The position numbers and the translations under genes are program-made. Below the pieces are notes generated by a model. It ran no database searches. It was given only the letters and a program-made list of their open reading frames with translations, and was not told where the DNA came from. From Cyclobacterium qasimii M12-11B (GTDB taxonomy: Bacteria; Bacteroidota; Bacteroidia; Cytophagales; Cyclobacteriaceae): 64,000 nucleotides of DNA. Positions 19,706 to 30,294 of the stretch are shown in pieces; position 1 is the first letter of the stretch, and each line of letters begins with the position of its first letter. Where the stretch lies: contig NZ_ATNM01000191.1 in the NCBI RefSeq assembly GCF_000427295.1, positions 62,001 to 126,000 of the forward strand, in the 5' to 3' direction.

Positions 19706-21262
19706 TTAATCATAAAAAATATCGATTAAAAGCTTTTGAACCCCTTCAACCAAAAGCTCTCCACCACCAGGTGAAAAGCGGGCACTGTTTACTTCGTAAC
19801 CACCCTCTAAAAAAGCCTTTCTATCCGGTACATAGCTAATGTTTCCATTTCCTGATTGCTCACAAACAATGGTATTGGTGAATGGTGATTTGAGCCTTAT
19901 TGCCAAACTCAGTTCCACAAAGGCATCACCAGGAAATCCTACTAAAGCCAGTTCAGACCCAAATCCCATGACCTGTACTTCACTTAGAATGGCGTTCCCA
20001 TCCTTCTTTAATGGCACTGTTGTGGTATACTGTTCTCTAGCGATTCTTTCCTTATTGACACTTTTTAAATCAATAATTCTCCATGCCTCCACTACGTCTC
20101 CGAAATTAGGTGGGGATGATTTACCAAACCTATCCAATATTCCCTCTGCCCAAATTACTTTCTGTTGGTCAATATTGGGTATGGGTATCGCTACTTCCAT
20201 CCTAGCAACCTCAAGGGAATTGATTTCAAGCGGACGACGTGAGGACAGGGCTTTCATCACATCTGCTGCCAGAATAGTTCCAATCCTAGCTGACTCTTCA
20301 TATTGCTCTAAGAAGGAATTGTTTTGTACGTCTATATGGTTTATGTTTCCTGAATTACCATTGGTATATACCGTTACCAATTCTTCTCCAAAGGACTTTT
20401 CCATCAGTTGGGAGACGACTCCAGGGAAATCAGCCGAAAATTGATTCCCTCCCACTATTGCCGGATGTAAGGCGAAATTCACCAATACTGCTAATGGCCT
20501 GTCATCCGTTGTCTCAAAAAGCACCACTGAGCCCAGAGGATCTACAGGCCCCATTGCGCGCTTGATGAGTGGGTTTAACCGCCCTGGATTTGTTCTAAAA
20601 CTACCATCCTTCATTAAAAAGCGGCGGTTAAAATTTACTTTTTCTTCATAAAAACTCCCTATAGAGGCCTTTACGGGTTGTAGAGATGCCTCGGCCATTT
20701 GAATCGCTTTTAACAATTTCTCTGGAAGTTGTTTTAGGTACTCTAGACTCTTTTTTTCTGCTTCACCACCTATGTTTTTTAAAAATCGTGGATTCATTTG
20801 TGGTCCAGCATGGCAATGGGTAGCTGTCAGAATAAGGTTTTCAACCGGAATTTCTGTTTGGGTGGCTATTAATTCTCTGGTTTCAGCCACTAATCCATAA
20901 GGTAGGCTAATTAGATCCAAAGCAATAAATGCTGCCTTAACCCCGTCTACATCAAAAACCAAAGCTTTAGCAAAAAGATCATCATGGATTCCTTCTGATA
21001 TATTCATCCCGTAGGAATTCCCCATGACACTGCCGATAGGAGGAGTTATCTTCAAAGATGCAGCGCCTACTTGTAAAGGAAATTCGGCTTCCAATGACTT
21101 TTGCTGGGTGACAGTAAAACCTTGCACTGAAAAACTACTTAGAAGAAACACAAAAGAGCAGAAATACTGCTTGCCGAAATGATTTATCTCGAAGGATAAA
21201 AAAGCCAATAATTTTCTGGAAAAGCATGTAAAACTCAATTTGTCAAAGATCAATTTATGCAT
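19706..21262 (-). CDS. Neutral/alkaline ceramidase-like hydrolase (PF04734), variant active site
   Basis: The 518-residue protein has an unusually long N-terminus before a signal-like stretch (YFCSFVFLLSSFSVQGF). The domain begins VGAASLKITPPIGSVMG. LILTATHCHAGP is the first metal motif (HCH in place of HTH), and NFALHPAIVGG keeps the second His. At the site of the ceramidase nucleophile hexapeptide GDVSPN this protein reads GNINHI, with no Ser. The C-terminal half has SGNGNISYVPDRKAFLEGGYE. The family hydrolyses amides such as ceramide, but the lost Ser makes a different reaction likely. It is a stand-alone gene, the most distant of the seven paralogues in the window. Confidence 0.8.
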   Translation of the reverse strand: MHKLIFDKLSFTCFSRKLLAFLSFEINHFGKQYFCSFVFLLSSFSVQGFTVTQQKSLEAEFPLQVGAASLKITPPIGSVMGNSYGMNISEGIHDDLFAKALVFDVDGVKAAFIALDLISLPYGLVAETRELIATQTEIPVENLILTATHCHAGPQMNPRFLKNIGGEAEKKSLEYLKQLPEKLLKAIQMAEASLQPVKASIGSFYEEKVNFNRRFLMKDGSFRTNPGRLNPLIKRAMGPVDPLGSVVLFETTDDRPLAVLVNFALHPAIVGGNQFSADFPGVVSQLMEKSFGEELVTVYTNGNSGNINHIDVQNNSFLEQYEESARIGTILAADVMKALSSRRPLEINSLEVARMEVAIPIPNIDQQKVIWAEGILDRFGKSSPPNFGDVVEAWRIIDLKSVNKERIAREQYTTTVPLKKDGNAILSEVQVMGFGSELALVGFPGDAFVELSLAIRLKSPFTNTIVCEQSGNGNISYVPDRKAFLEGGYEVNSARFSPGGGELLVEGVQKLLIDIFYD

Positions 21263-21669
21263 GCCTTAAATAATTAAAGTTTTGATTTATGAAAGATTTC
21301 TAAAAGTTGAAGGAGAACTGATTCCTTAGAATTAACAATTCCATCCATCGATCCCCAATTAATAATTGGAATATACATTAAAATCACTAATAATCAATGG
21401 CTAAATTCATGGAAGTAAAACACCCTCATTTGGGAAGTTTAGTTGGATTTTAATCGGTAATGGAATTACAAACTCCAAAATAAAGGAAGCTGTATTCATA
21501 ACTTACACCTAAATTAGGCAACGGAGCCAAAACCAAGGAACAAATCCCTAGGAAGGTGTACTTAATTAGGAAAAACTTTGTCCATTTCTATTAAGATTTA
21601 GAAAGCTTTGGTAAATTCCCTTCTCATATATGAATTCTAAAATCCGAGGCTAAACTACTCGCCAATTCC
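21263..21669. other. Divergent intergenic region with a decayed composite repeat
   Basis: The 406-bp gap separates the divergent ceramidase-like and nitrilase-fold genes and must hold both promoters. Positions 21441-21558 carry a decayed copy of the composite repeat best seen at 34641-34822. Confidence 0.5.
21441..21558 (+). repeat. Decayed copy of the ~180-bp composite repeat
   Basis: It shares GGTAATGGAATT, AACTCCAAAA, ACTTACACCT and ATCCCTAG in the same order as the better copy at 34641-34822, with many substitutions. It lacks a clear REP core; a remnant ACGGAGCCAAAACC sits at the expected place. Confidence 0.5.
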
Positions 21670-22710
21670 ATGGATAAAAATGCTAATCCCCGTAGAAAAT
21701 TTTTGAAGTCTGCAGCCTTGACTTCTGGCCTCAGCTCTATGGGTATATTGTCAGTTAATAGTCACCCCCTTCCCGACTCAGCCGTTCCAAAAAAACTACC
21801 ACGTGAAGTTTGGGTCGCTGGCATCTCTCAAGAGGGTGTTTATGCGGATAAAGCTGAAGACATGTTGGACCGGATTTTCTCCCTAATGGACAAGGTGTTG
21901 GTGAACCAACCAGACATTATTTGTTTGCCCGAGGTTTTCCATACTGCCAACGTAACTAAAAAGTATACCCTAGCAGAAAAGTTAGCCTTTTCCAATACCG
22001 TACTAAGTAAAATGGCTGATTTCGCCAAATTGAACAACTGTTACTTGGTAGTTGCTGTAAATACGGAGGAAAAAGGTAAGATTTTTAATTCTGCCGTTTT
22101 ATTGGACAGAGAAGGGGCTCGCGTTGGGGAGTACCGGAAAATTCACTTGACTGAAGATGAAATTAATAATGGACTTACCCCCGGTCCACTTGATGCTCCC
22201 GTGTTCCAGACGGATTTTGGAAAAGTTGGGATACAAATTTGCTTTGATGTAATGTGGGAAGATGGCTGGCAAAAACTGAAGGACAAACAAGCTGAAATTG
22301 TGTTTTGGCCATCCGCCTATGGAGGTGGTCAGAGTCTACAAGCAAAAGCTTTACAACACCGGTACGTCTTAGCCACTAGCACAAGAAAAGGAAGCGCCAA
22401 ACTCTGGGACATTACGGGCCATGAATTGGCAAAAACCGGTTTCTGGGAGAAAAATTACTATTGTGCCCCTGTCAACTTAGAAAAAGCATTTTTACATACC
22501 TGGCCTTTTGTGAGGCACTTTGATAAAATCAAAGAAAAGTATGGACGAAAAATTCGGATCACCAATTTTCATGAGGAAGAGTGGTCTGTCATTGAGAGTC
22601 TTTCCCCAGAAGTCCTCATTTCAGCTATTCTGAAAGAGTTTAACCTAAAAACCTATGATCAACATAGGCATGATTCCGAAATGGCTCAAATCAAAGCCAG
22701 AAATACTTAA
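21670..22710 (+). CDS. Carbon-nitrogen hydrolase (nitrilase fold) with Tat-like signal
   Basis: The 346-residue protein starts NPRRKFLKSAALTSGL, a twin-arginine-like signal. The nitrilase-superfamily triad is visible: Glu in ICLPEVFHT, Lys in YRKIHLTEDE, and Cys in VGIQICFDVMWEDGW. It therefore probably cleaves an amide, carbamoyl or nitrile group in the periplasm after export in folded form. The closest subfamily (amidase, N-carbamoylase or other) cannot be decided by eye. It is a single plus-strand gene that converges with the histidine kinase gene. Confidence 0.87.
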   Translation: MDKNANPRRKFLKSAALTSGLSSMGILSVNSHPLPDSAVPKKLPREVWVAGISQEGVYADKAEDMLDRIFSLMDKVLVNQPDIICLPEVFHTANVTKKYTLAEKLAFSNTVLSKMADFAKLNNCYLVVAVNTEEKGKIFNSAVLLDREGARVGEYRKIHLTEDEINNGLTPGPLDAPVFQTDFGKVGIQICFDVMWEDGWQKLKDKQAEIVFWPSAYGGGQSLQAKALQHRYVLATSTRKGSAKLWDITGHELAKTGFWEKNYYCAPVNLEKAFLHTWPFVRHFDKIKEKYGRKIRITNFHEEEWSVIESLSPEVLISAILKEFNLKTYDQHRHDSEMAQIKARNT

Positions 22711-22755
22711 TAATGGAAATTAAACCTAGGAGGAGAGTTTAGATGTCATCGGATG

Positions 22756-22777
22756 GTGGCTGAGCGGAGTCGAAGCC
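22756..22777 (+). repeat. REP-like repeat copy (perfect consensus)
   Basis: It contains GGCTGAGCGGAGTCGAAGCC preceded by GT, in the 128-bp gap between the convergent nitrilase and histidine kinase genes. Confidence 0.85.
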
Positions 22778-22838
22778 AAAGTGGTTTAATAACAGAAAAA
22801 ACGCTCCCCTATTGGCCAGAAGCATTTCTTGAAATATT

Positions 22839-24894
22839 TTAGGATGGACTCTTTAAATTAAGTTCTAAGTTTTCATTGTTGGGCAGTGTAAAATAAAAAG
22901 TAGACCCTTTAAATCGTTCACTTTCCACCCAAATACTCCCCCCATGTTTTTCCACGAACTCTTTGCAGAGAATGAGGCCAAGACCAGTCCCTGTTTCATT
23001 GTTTGTGTCAGGAGTTGACACGCTTGAATCAATTCGAAATAATTTTTCAAGTCTATCAGTTGCTATTCCTACGCCTTCATCTTTCACGGTAACAAGAATA
23101 TTTTCCCCATTTGTCTTTGCCGCAATCAAAACCCCTTTGCCTTCTTTGGTAAATTTAATTGCATTAGAAATCAAATTCCTGATAACAGTACTGATCATTT
23201 GCCTGTCAACAAAAACCTTCAATTCATCAGGCAAATCTATTTTGAGAGAGATTGATTTATGCTTAGAATTGGCATCAAAAAGCAGTTTATTTTCCTCAAT
23301 CAGATCAACAAGATCAACTTCTTCAGGATTAAAGGTATCCCTTCCCGTTTGTGAACGCGCCCATTCTAACAGGTTTACTAATAAGTTCATTGCTTTCTGC
23401 GTCGACGTCTTAATATATCCTGCATATTCTTCTATCCCATCGTAGTCTTTTTCATTAATTTGTTCAATAAGCAATTGACTCAGTCCCATGATTGAGTTAA
23501 ATGGGTTTTTAAGATCATGGGCAATAATCGAGAAGAATTTGTCTTTCTGGGCATTAAGGTCACGTAATTTCAATTCATTCTGCCGAACTGCTTCCGCCGC
23601 ATTGTATCGTTCAGTTATGTCTTGAGTTACCCCAAACCATCGAATATCTCCATTTTCATAGCCTATCGGAATAGATTCAATCCTAAGCCAACGCAGTTCA
23701 CCTTTTATGATAAATCGTCCTACCCAGCCAAAAGGTTTATGGTCACGTGCTGCTTCCTTATTTGCTGATATAAAGTGGTCTATGTCATCTTTATGAATTT
23801 TTTTATTCACATGAGCCACATCATCCATTACCTGGTCTGGACTGATATCGTGAATTTCACGCCATCGATCACTGACATATTCAAATTCCATGTGTAAATT
23901 TGCTCGAATCCAAAAAATATAGACGCCTACGGGAACCAAGGATACCAACCTATCAAAGCGTTCTAAACTTGAAGTAAGTGCCTGTTCAGAAAGTTTGCGC
24001 TCTGTAATGTTGCGGGTCCTGCAATACATTTCTAAATGCCCGGTTACTCTGCTTTTGACGAACCTACTTGTCATCTCCACCCAAACCGTAGTATTGTCTT
24101 TGCGTAAGAGCTCAATTTCTGTTTGATAATGATTGTCCTTTTCTGAGCCATTTTTATTGAAATTAACTATCGCTTTATTAACCTGATCATGGACAAACGA
24201 GAAGGTTGCTGAGGTAAACAAATTAGCGATGGGTTTCGATAAAATTTCTTCGGGTGCATAGCCCAAAAGTTGAATTATCGATGGACTCACATAGTCAATT
24301 AGCAATGTTTGGGTATCAATGCTCCATACTACTTCTTTCATGTTTTCGGTAAGGGTATGATACCTCCCTTGATTTTCAAGAAGTTCAATTTCAGCAATTT
24401 TACGTTGGGTTATTTCGCGTGAAACACCTATATAACCGATCTTTTCTCCTTGATCATTGAAACAAGCATTAATAGCTATTTCCACCCAAATGATATGCCC
24501 ACTCTTATGGTTCTGTTTCACTTCTACAGTAACAGATCCATAACTCTTGTTTTTCACCTCATTCTTCAACTTCGCTATCGCCTCATAAAAATCTTCCTGA
24601 GAATCGAGAGATATGGTATCTTGAATTTTTTCATCCACTGCCTCTTCAGGCAATAGTCCTCGTAATTTACTTATGGATGGGCTAACATAAGTATAGCGGT
24701 AATTATTGTCCAGGGTCCAAATCACATCAGCGCTATTTTGCACCATCAAACGAAAGCTGTTTTCCTCTAAACCTTTTTCCTTAGGTATTCCGTTATTGTT
24801 TTCTTTCTAAAGAAATCCTTAATGCATCATTTGTCTTCTCTAATTTTTGAAGCTCCTTTATGAGTTCTTCTTTGGTTTTGTCTTTATAATTCAA
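22839..24894 (-). CDS. Cytosolic PAS-domain sensor histidine kinase (N-terminal frameshift)
   Basis: The main frame (start region 24749) holds about three PAS/PAC domains (VIWTLDNNYRYTYVSPSI; VVWSIDTQTLLIDYVSP; VGVYIFWIRANL...DITERYNAA). These are followed by the HisKA box FFSIIAHDLKNPFNS with the phospho-His, then the ATPase boxes ISNAIKFT, DEGVGIATD and GTGLGLILCKEFVEKHGG. No membrane segment or receiver is seen, so it is a soluble kinase with an unknown partner. Upstream, from a TTG at 24894, another frame encodes a coiled-coil leader (KTKEELIKELQKLEKTNDAL) that joins the PAS frame if one base is removed from the T4 at 24799-24802. The repaired length is 684 residues. No response regulator is adjacent. 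Confidence 0.85.
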
Positions 24895-25324
24895 AGTGAT
24901 GCTTGTTATTTATGATGAGTTGCTTTCTTCTTTCCGAGGCAATTTTAAAAATGATTTTCCATCTAAAATTGTGTAATTCAACTGCCTCAAACCTATAACT
25001 TCCTTACCCAGTAAAGAATTAGTTAAAAGAATTTAAGTTATTTGAGAATATCATTAAGCTGTAACCTAAAGATAAACTGAGAAAGTATTTGAACCATTTA
25101 CTCATTTAAAGTGACCAAATAGTTAGTATTATTCCATTAAAATACAAAATTAAGCTTTACCATGAGGTTTTTTCATGACGAAAATCAGTAATAACTAAAA
25201 TTATTTGTTATTGTCTGGAAATGCAAAGATTAGAATGGTAAATAATTAGACGTTCAAATCTTTACCTCACAAAAATTGATTGATCCAAATGAAATCCGCT
25301 TTTAGCATTATAAAGGTAAATACA

Positions 25325-25332
25325 TATATTTG
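25325..25332 (+). promoter_or_regulatory. Possible Bacteroidota -7 promoter element
   Basis: TATATTTG matches the TAnnTTTG consensus exactly. No clear -33 TTTG lies 19-21 bp upstream, so the call is weak. It would serve the small ORF or the DUF4221 gene downstream. Confidence 0.3.
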
Positions 25333-25334
25333 TT

Positions 25335-25496
25335 ATGTCTCCAAAAAACAACAATGGCTTGAGCTTTGGTAATAAAATTTTTCTTAGACAATTCGTTTGT
25401 CCCCACCGCAAAAAAACAAAAGATAAACTTTTAGAATTTATCTTATTCCTTAAGGAATTTTGTATTCCATTTGAAAAATTACAAAAACTAAATTAG
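25335..25496 (+). CDS. Possible small protein, 53 residues, unknown
   Basis: The ORF opens at an ATG three bases after a TATATTTG box and runs 53 codons to TAG. The product is lysine-rich (VCPHRKKTKDKLLEF) with no signal peptide and no family I recognise. It ends 55 bp before the DUF4221 start. Coding status is doubtful, because short frames arise by chance in AT-rich gaps. Confidence 0.2.
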   Translation: MSPKNNNGLSFGNKIFLRQFVCPHRKKTKDKLLEFILFLKEFCIPFEKLQKLN

Positions 25497-25551
25497 ACGG
25501 TTTGAGTAGGATTATTTATCTTCCTACCCTATTCACTTAAAACACTTTGGT

Positions 25552-26699
25552 ATGCGTTTATTATTTGTTGGGATTGCTTTTGCCACTTTTTTCAGCTCCT
25601 GCAGCAAGAAAACCGAAAAGAAAATGAATTTTCAGATCAGCTTAGCTTTTCTCTGGACACAGTTTATGTGGATCCAGGAGATGAAATTCTTTACCTACAA
25701 GACAATCTGTACTATTCAGACCTTTCAGCAGACAAGAGTTACCTAATCAATTTCAATCCTAAGAATGTTATTGCAGAGCGCATCAATCTTGATGAATTAA
25801 AACTTGACAAAAAGATACCCTTTGAAAAAGAAGGGCCAAACAAAATACCAATTTATTTTACAGGATTCAGCATAAACAAAGAGGAACAGCTATTGGTATG
25901 GTCGTATCAATTTTATTCTATTTTTGATCAAGAAGCCAAAAAAGTAAAAGTCCTTGGACTAGAAGAAATAGCTGTTGATTATCTCAGCGATTTTGAAATA
26001 CATCCGAAAACCTTTTTTGAAATCCCTGAACAGCCTGACCGGATATTGGGGGTTTGTATGCAATGGAATGACAACACTTATTTTATTTTAGATTTTGATC
26101 TGAAAAGCCTGGTTTATAAAAAAATAGACCTTCCTGAATTGAATAAATTCGATGAATACCATACAGAAATTATTGATGGTGGACAGAATACGGGAGGCTA
26201 TGGCGTAAGCGTCTCCGCCATCGCCACACCTTGGAAAATCATTCTGACCAACAACTCTTTTAATGAGGTGCTTGTATATGATTTAAAAAAGGACAGCACC
26301 TATGTAAAAAGCTGGGATACAACACTATTAGGTTACCGAAAAAAATACACGCCCCAAAAAAGGGTAGAACATGGTTCTGAGGAAATGAATGAAGTTTTCA
26401 AAAAATTGAATAAGGAAATTAGTTACGGAAAGCTAATTTGGGATGAAAGCAAAAAGCGATTTTATCGGTTTTCTTCAAGTCAAAAATTTGGGGAGGAAGG
26501 AACCGACTACGACAAATACATTGCCACCGGAGCAGATGTTTACCTTAGTATTTTTGATGAAAACCTGAATATACTGGCCGAATCATTGGTTCCTCAATTA
26601 AATGCCCCGCCAAAAAAACATTTTGTCAAAGGTGGGAAGATCTGGATATTTGAAAACATAGAAGATGAAATGGCATTTGTTCGGATAGGAATAGAATAA
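25552..26699 (+). pseudogene. DUF4221 family lipoprotein, split by a one-base frameshift
   Basis: The first frame gives a lipoprotein signal (LLFVGIAFATFFSSCSKK) and the second continues EFSDQLSFSLDTVYVDPGDEI to 26699. One missing A in the A4 at 25616-25619 (or the adjacent A4) explains the break, and the repaired protein has 382 residues. The body, with repeated strands such as LLVWSYQFYSIFD, YFILDFDLKSLVYKKI and KIWIFENIEDEMAFV, resembles DUF4221, a lipoprotein family with a predicted propeller fold found mostly in Cytophagales. The function is unknown. It is a single gene that converges with the outer-membrane protein gene. Confidence 0.72.
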
Positions 26700-26768
26700 G
26701 ATTAAAATAATTCAAATTAACATGGCTTGATCAGAAACATTGCAACAAAATAATAGCACAAGCTAAAA

Positions 26769-26796
26769 CGCTATCTGAGCGAAACCTCAGATAGCG
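26769..26796. terminator. Perfect hairpin between convergent genes (bidirectional terminator)
   Basis: The arms at 26769-26779 and 26786-26796 are a perfect 11-bp inverted repeat with a 6-nt loop, placed between the convergent stops at 26699 and 26823. The flanking A and T runs are short. Confidence 0.65.
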
Positions 26797-26822
26797 AATT
26801 GGAAAATAACACTTGTGTTGGG

Positions 26823-29585
26823 TTAAGGCATAGCTCCTTGTCCAAAACTTCTTAAATTATAAGTCAATGACAACATGAAAAATTGTTGCAATACCTGGGT
26901 TCTCTCATTTTCAATGTAGACGTCGGTAACATTCCTGTTGATACTCGTGTTTTGGTTTAACAAATCAAAAACTGTCATTTTCAATTCGAACTTCTGACTA
27001 GGTGGGAACCTGTAACCCAAATCAGCATTCATCAACCAAACTGATTGGTCAAAATCCTCTCCCAAGCCAGTATACCACTGGTTGTTTACATTGGTGCTAA
27101 CAAAAAATCCCCAAGCAAAATTCCAGTATAAATCCAGACTTGTACTTTGCGTATAATAGTTGTTATCCAGGCTTTCCTGCAAGCTACTTCTCACAATATT
27201 GTAATTCCCTCTGGTAGAAATATTAAAATCTAAATCTTCTCCTAAATTACTACTAATACCAACTCCCGGTCCCAGACCAATATTTCTATTAAAATTGGTC
27301 TGCCCGTTAATTATTCCTGGTTGATTGCTGAAGTTTGCCCTGGCACTCAGATCAAGGTTACTTTTAATGAATTTCAGAGGAAATCCAAAAGAAAAATAAC
27401 TGCGAAGGTCCCAATATTTATCAAGGTTTTCAGGTCTACTCAACTGCCCACCTTGCCTTAGCAACACATCCCCTTGAATTAAGGTATCCTTAGTGGCAAT
27501 ATAAGTTGCATTTCCCAGGTAGTTAGACCTCACTGATCCCCCCATGTACATAAAAAATGACTTGGACGTTTCTGGATCTACATTTCTAATCCTGGTATAC
27601 AGTCTATGTTCATACTCTTGCTCAAGTTCTGGATTACCAATTGATATTTGAATGGGGTTACTGTTGTCTATTACATCTTGTAGCTGTCTTACTGAAGGCG
27701 CATCAGTATCACCCCGATAGTACACTCTAATATTGGTATTTTCATTCATGTCATACATGAAAACCATTCTAGGGACAAAATTTTTAAAGGTCCTATTGGT
27801 GTTTTCAAATCCAGGAAATAAACGATCACTGTCTAAAATGGATACCTGGTAATCAAATGAAGAATAAACCCTGATTTTATCTTTGTTGTAACTGTACCCT
27901 AATCCTACTTCATGCTGTAAATAAGTGTTTTCAAATTCATTGGTTAAGGTGGAATCTAATTCAAATAGATTGGACTCCATTTCTCTTTGTGCTACCTCCT
28001 GTTTCGTTGTTCCAATATCATTTCCAACCTCATATTCGACTCTTAACTGAGAATAATCCCCAATAGGCTCAGTATATTCAACTTCTAATTCGTAATTGAA
28101 AGAATTTGCGCTGCTTAAGGAATTTTGGATTAAACTGTCCAAATTATTTGTCTGGAAATCCCGGTTTACAGACACCAATCTGGAATCACTATTGGAATCG
28201 CTCAAACGAGTATCGAACTGAGTAGACAGCGTTCTCCCCTCTTTATTGAATTTGTACCGGTAAATGAAGTCATTTAAAAAGCTGAAAGACTCATTTGTTG
28301 AGTTGGTGATATTTTGCGTATCATTAATCGGGGTATTCTGGCTAAAAAGGTTTTGAGCATTTAACCTGCTATTGGCCGATCCCTTTTCATACCTCAATCT
28401 AGGCCTCCAAATGATAGCATGTTTGTCAGCTATATCATAATCAAGCCTTAGATCTAAACGATGGTTTTGGTTATAATTTTCGTCATTTCTAATTTCATCA
28501 TAAAATTGTAGACTGTCACTTGAGAGTATGTATTCACGTGATGAATTTTGATTAAGAAAATTGGTGCTTTCATTGAAAAAATAACTCCCTGTAATTTTCG
28601 CTTTACCCTCGTCAAACTTATCGGTGAAGTTAATTCCCACAGCATTGGTATTGGTCACGCCTGGTTGTTCACCTGTGGTAAGGGGATTGCTATTCCTTCC
28701 TCTTCCGCCTCTTCTATCGTCCCCTCCACCAAATGCACCTGTGAGGTCATCGGCTGAGAAATTTTGCTGATTGATATTGTTGCTTAGCCCCAAAATGGTC
28801 AGTCGCTGCGCACCATTAAAAAAATTAACACTCCCTCCTACCAAATAATTATTATCTGAACCATAGCCCGCAAACATTCTTCCAAATTCCCCTCCTCGTT
28901 TTTCTTTTTTGGTGATGATATTGATGGTTTTTATGGTTTCGCCATCATCAAAGCCTGTCAATTGGGCCTGAACACTAAGTTGATCTAAAAATTCTATTCT
29001 ATCGATGATTTCAACAGGAAGGTTTTGCATGGCCATGGCTGGATCATCTCCAAAGAAAGGTTCCCCATCTACTAAGACCTGCCCAACTGTTTCCCCCTGG
29101 ACTTCAATTGTATTCCCCTGCATTACTACACCTGGCATTTTCCGAATCAACTCCCCTGCACTTGCCTGAGGCCTGGTTTTAAATGCACTTGCATTTAAAG
29201 AAACAGTATCTCCTTTCATTTCCCCTGCTAGTGTAGCTGCTTCTATTTCATAAGCCTCCAACAAACTACCCTCTTCCACCATATCAAATGTCCCTAAATC
29301 GCTACCTGAAGGTGTCGCTATTGCCTTTTCAAAATCTTCAAATCCAATAAAGCTGATAGTTAGCACAAAGGATGAAACCTTGGGTTTAGCAAACTGAAAT
29401 TGGCCTTTTTCATCTGTAAAAGTATTGGCCAAAGTGTCTCCTGCTGTATTTTTCACGAAAACATAAGCCCCAGGTAATGTCTCACTCGTCTCTTTATCCT
29501 GCACTTTCCCCCTAAGATTACTTTGTGACCTTAAATTTCCGTGTATAAAGAAAAGAATAAAAATAAATAATACAATTTTATTCAT
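26823..29585 (-). CDS. Outer-membrane beta-barrel (TonB-receptor-like) family protein
   Basis: The 920-residue protein has a signal peptide (IVLFIFILFFIHGNLRSQ) and a carboxypeptidase-regulatory-like domain (LRGKVQDKETSETLPGAYVFV, residues ~24-110). A plug-like domain follows (AGELIRKMPGVVMQGNTIEVQGE, VLVDGEPFFGDDPAMAMQNLP), then an outer-membrane barrel of the OMP_b-brl_3 type. A Gly/Arg-rich loop (GAFGGGDDRRGGRGRN) is present. It probably imports a ligand across the outer membrane. No SusD or STN domain accompanies it, and the ligand is unknown. It is a single gene with a hairpin terminator downstream. Confidence 0.85.
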   Translation of the reverse strand: MNKIVLFIFILFFIHGNLRSQSNLRGKVQDKETSETLPGAYVFVKNTAGDTLANTFTDEKGQFQFAKPKVSSFVLTISFIGFEDFEKAIATPSGSDLGTFDMVEEGSLLEAYEIEAATLAGEMKGDTVSLNASAFKTRPQASAGELIRKMPGVVMQGNTIEVQGETVGQVLVDGEPFFGDDPAMAMQNLPVEIIDRIEFLDQLSVQAQLTGFDDGETIKTINIITKKEKRGGEFGRMFAGYGSDNNYLVGGSVNFFNGAQRLTILGLSNNINQQNFSADDLTGAFGGGDDRRGGRGRNSNPLTTGEQPGVTNTNAVGINFTDKFDEGKAKITGSYFFNESTNFLNQNSSREYILSSDSLQFYDEIRNDENYNQNHRLDLRLDYDIADKHAIIWRPRLRYEKGSANSRLNAQNLFSQNTPINDTQNITNSTNESFSFLNDFIYRYKFNKEGRTLSTQFDTRLSDSNSDSRLVSVNRDFQTNNLDSLIQNSLSSANSFNYELEVEYTEPIGDYSQLRVEYEVGNDIGTTKQEVAQREMESNLFELDSTLTNEFENTYLQHEVGLGYSYNKDKIRVYSSFDYQVSILDSDRLFPGFENTNRTFKNFVPRMVFMYDMNENTNIRVYYRGDTDAPSVRQLQDVIDNSNPIQISIGNPELEQEYEHRLYTRIRNVDPETSKSFFMYMGGSVRSNYLGNATYIATKDTLIQGDVLLRQGGQLSRPENLDKYWDLRSYFSFGFPLKFIKSNLDLSARANFSNQPGIINGQTNFNRNIGLGPGVGISSNLGEDLDFNISTRGNYNIVRSSLQESLDNNYYTQSTSLDLYWNFAWGFFVSTNVNNQWYTGLGEDFDQSVWLMNADLGYRFPPSQKFELKMTVFDLLNQNTSINRNVTDVYIENERTQVLQQFFMLSLTYNLRSFGQGAMP

Positions 29586-30294
29586 AATAACTTAGAATTA
29601 GTTGTAATAATCTATGTTTAAATCTAAAGGTTGGTATACAAACATACAAAAATCAACATAATTTTTAGTTAATTTTATATAAGTGGGATTGTAATTGATT
29701 AAACGGGAAATGGCCCTTATAAGATTAAAATTTCCGGTAAAATCAATGGTTAATTTTGATTTTTTAAAAAATACACTCTTTCCAATATTATTTTGACTCA
29801 AAAAAACCAGATGTCTAATTTTAGAATGATTGTGGAATTTGTAAGGGATAAGAAGAGGTAATTGCGAAATAAAACTAGATGGAGATTAGAAACATTTTCC
29901 ACATCGAAACGTCGCCTTAGCGGAGATCAGAATCCATGATATATAGAAACAGAGGCTGGGAGCAGGTCGAAAATCATGATATAGAAACGTGATTGAGAGG
30001 AGATCGGAAACTATCATTTGAAGACACGGGGGCTGAGCGGAGCCGAAACCTTAGTTTCTGCATCCTAATTTGTTAACCATAAATATACTATTGCAAATTA
30101 CCCCAAAACAGGAACGTTAGGTTCCAGAAACGGTACAAAAACCCAGTAGTAGGATTATTTAACCACAACAAAACACTTTTTATACAAACACTTCAAATAT
30201 ACCAGTATAAAAACAACCGTCTTATCTCGATTTCTTTGCATTTATGTAAAAATGTCCTTTAATTCAATATTGATTTACACTGACACTATCAACT
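29586..30294. other. Divergent intergenic region with repeats
   Basis: The 709-bp gap separates the outer-membrane protein gene (minus) and the amidohydrolase gene (plus). It contains a degenerate REP-like motif near 29911-29935, a clear one at 30029-30050 and the right half of the composite repeat to 30116. A 67-codon frame at 29598-29801 was judged non-coding. Confidence 0.5.
30029..30116 (+). repeat. REP-like copy plus right half of the composite repeat
   Basis: GGCTGAGCGGAGCCGAAACC at 30031-30050 is followed by TTAGTTTCTGCATC, AACCATAAATATA, ATTGCAAATTA and ACAGGAACG, the same order as in the copy at 34732-34822. Confidence 0.7.

Larger units (their letters stand above)
24895..25551. other. 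AT-rich divergent intergenic region
   Basis: The 657-bp gap lies between the divergent kinase and DUF4221 genes. It holds a possible 53-codon ORF (25335-25496) and a TATATTTG box at 25325-25332 that fits the Bacteroidota -7 consensus TAnnTTTG. Nothing else was recognised. Confidence 0.45.

Noticed and set aside
19839-20444. Plus-strand open frame of about 200 codons
   Set aside because: It lies entirely antisense to the ceramidase-like gene at 19706-21262, which has clear family motifs. The antisense product shows no motif or signal.
29598-29801. Minus-strand frame of 67 codons upstream of the outer-membrane protein gene
   Set aside because: It occupies the expected promoter/leader region and has no protein-like features.
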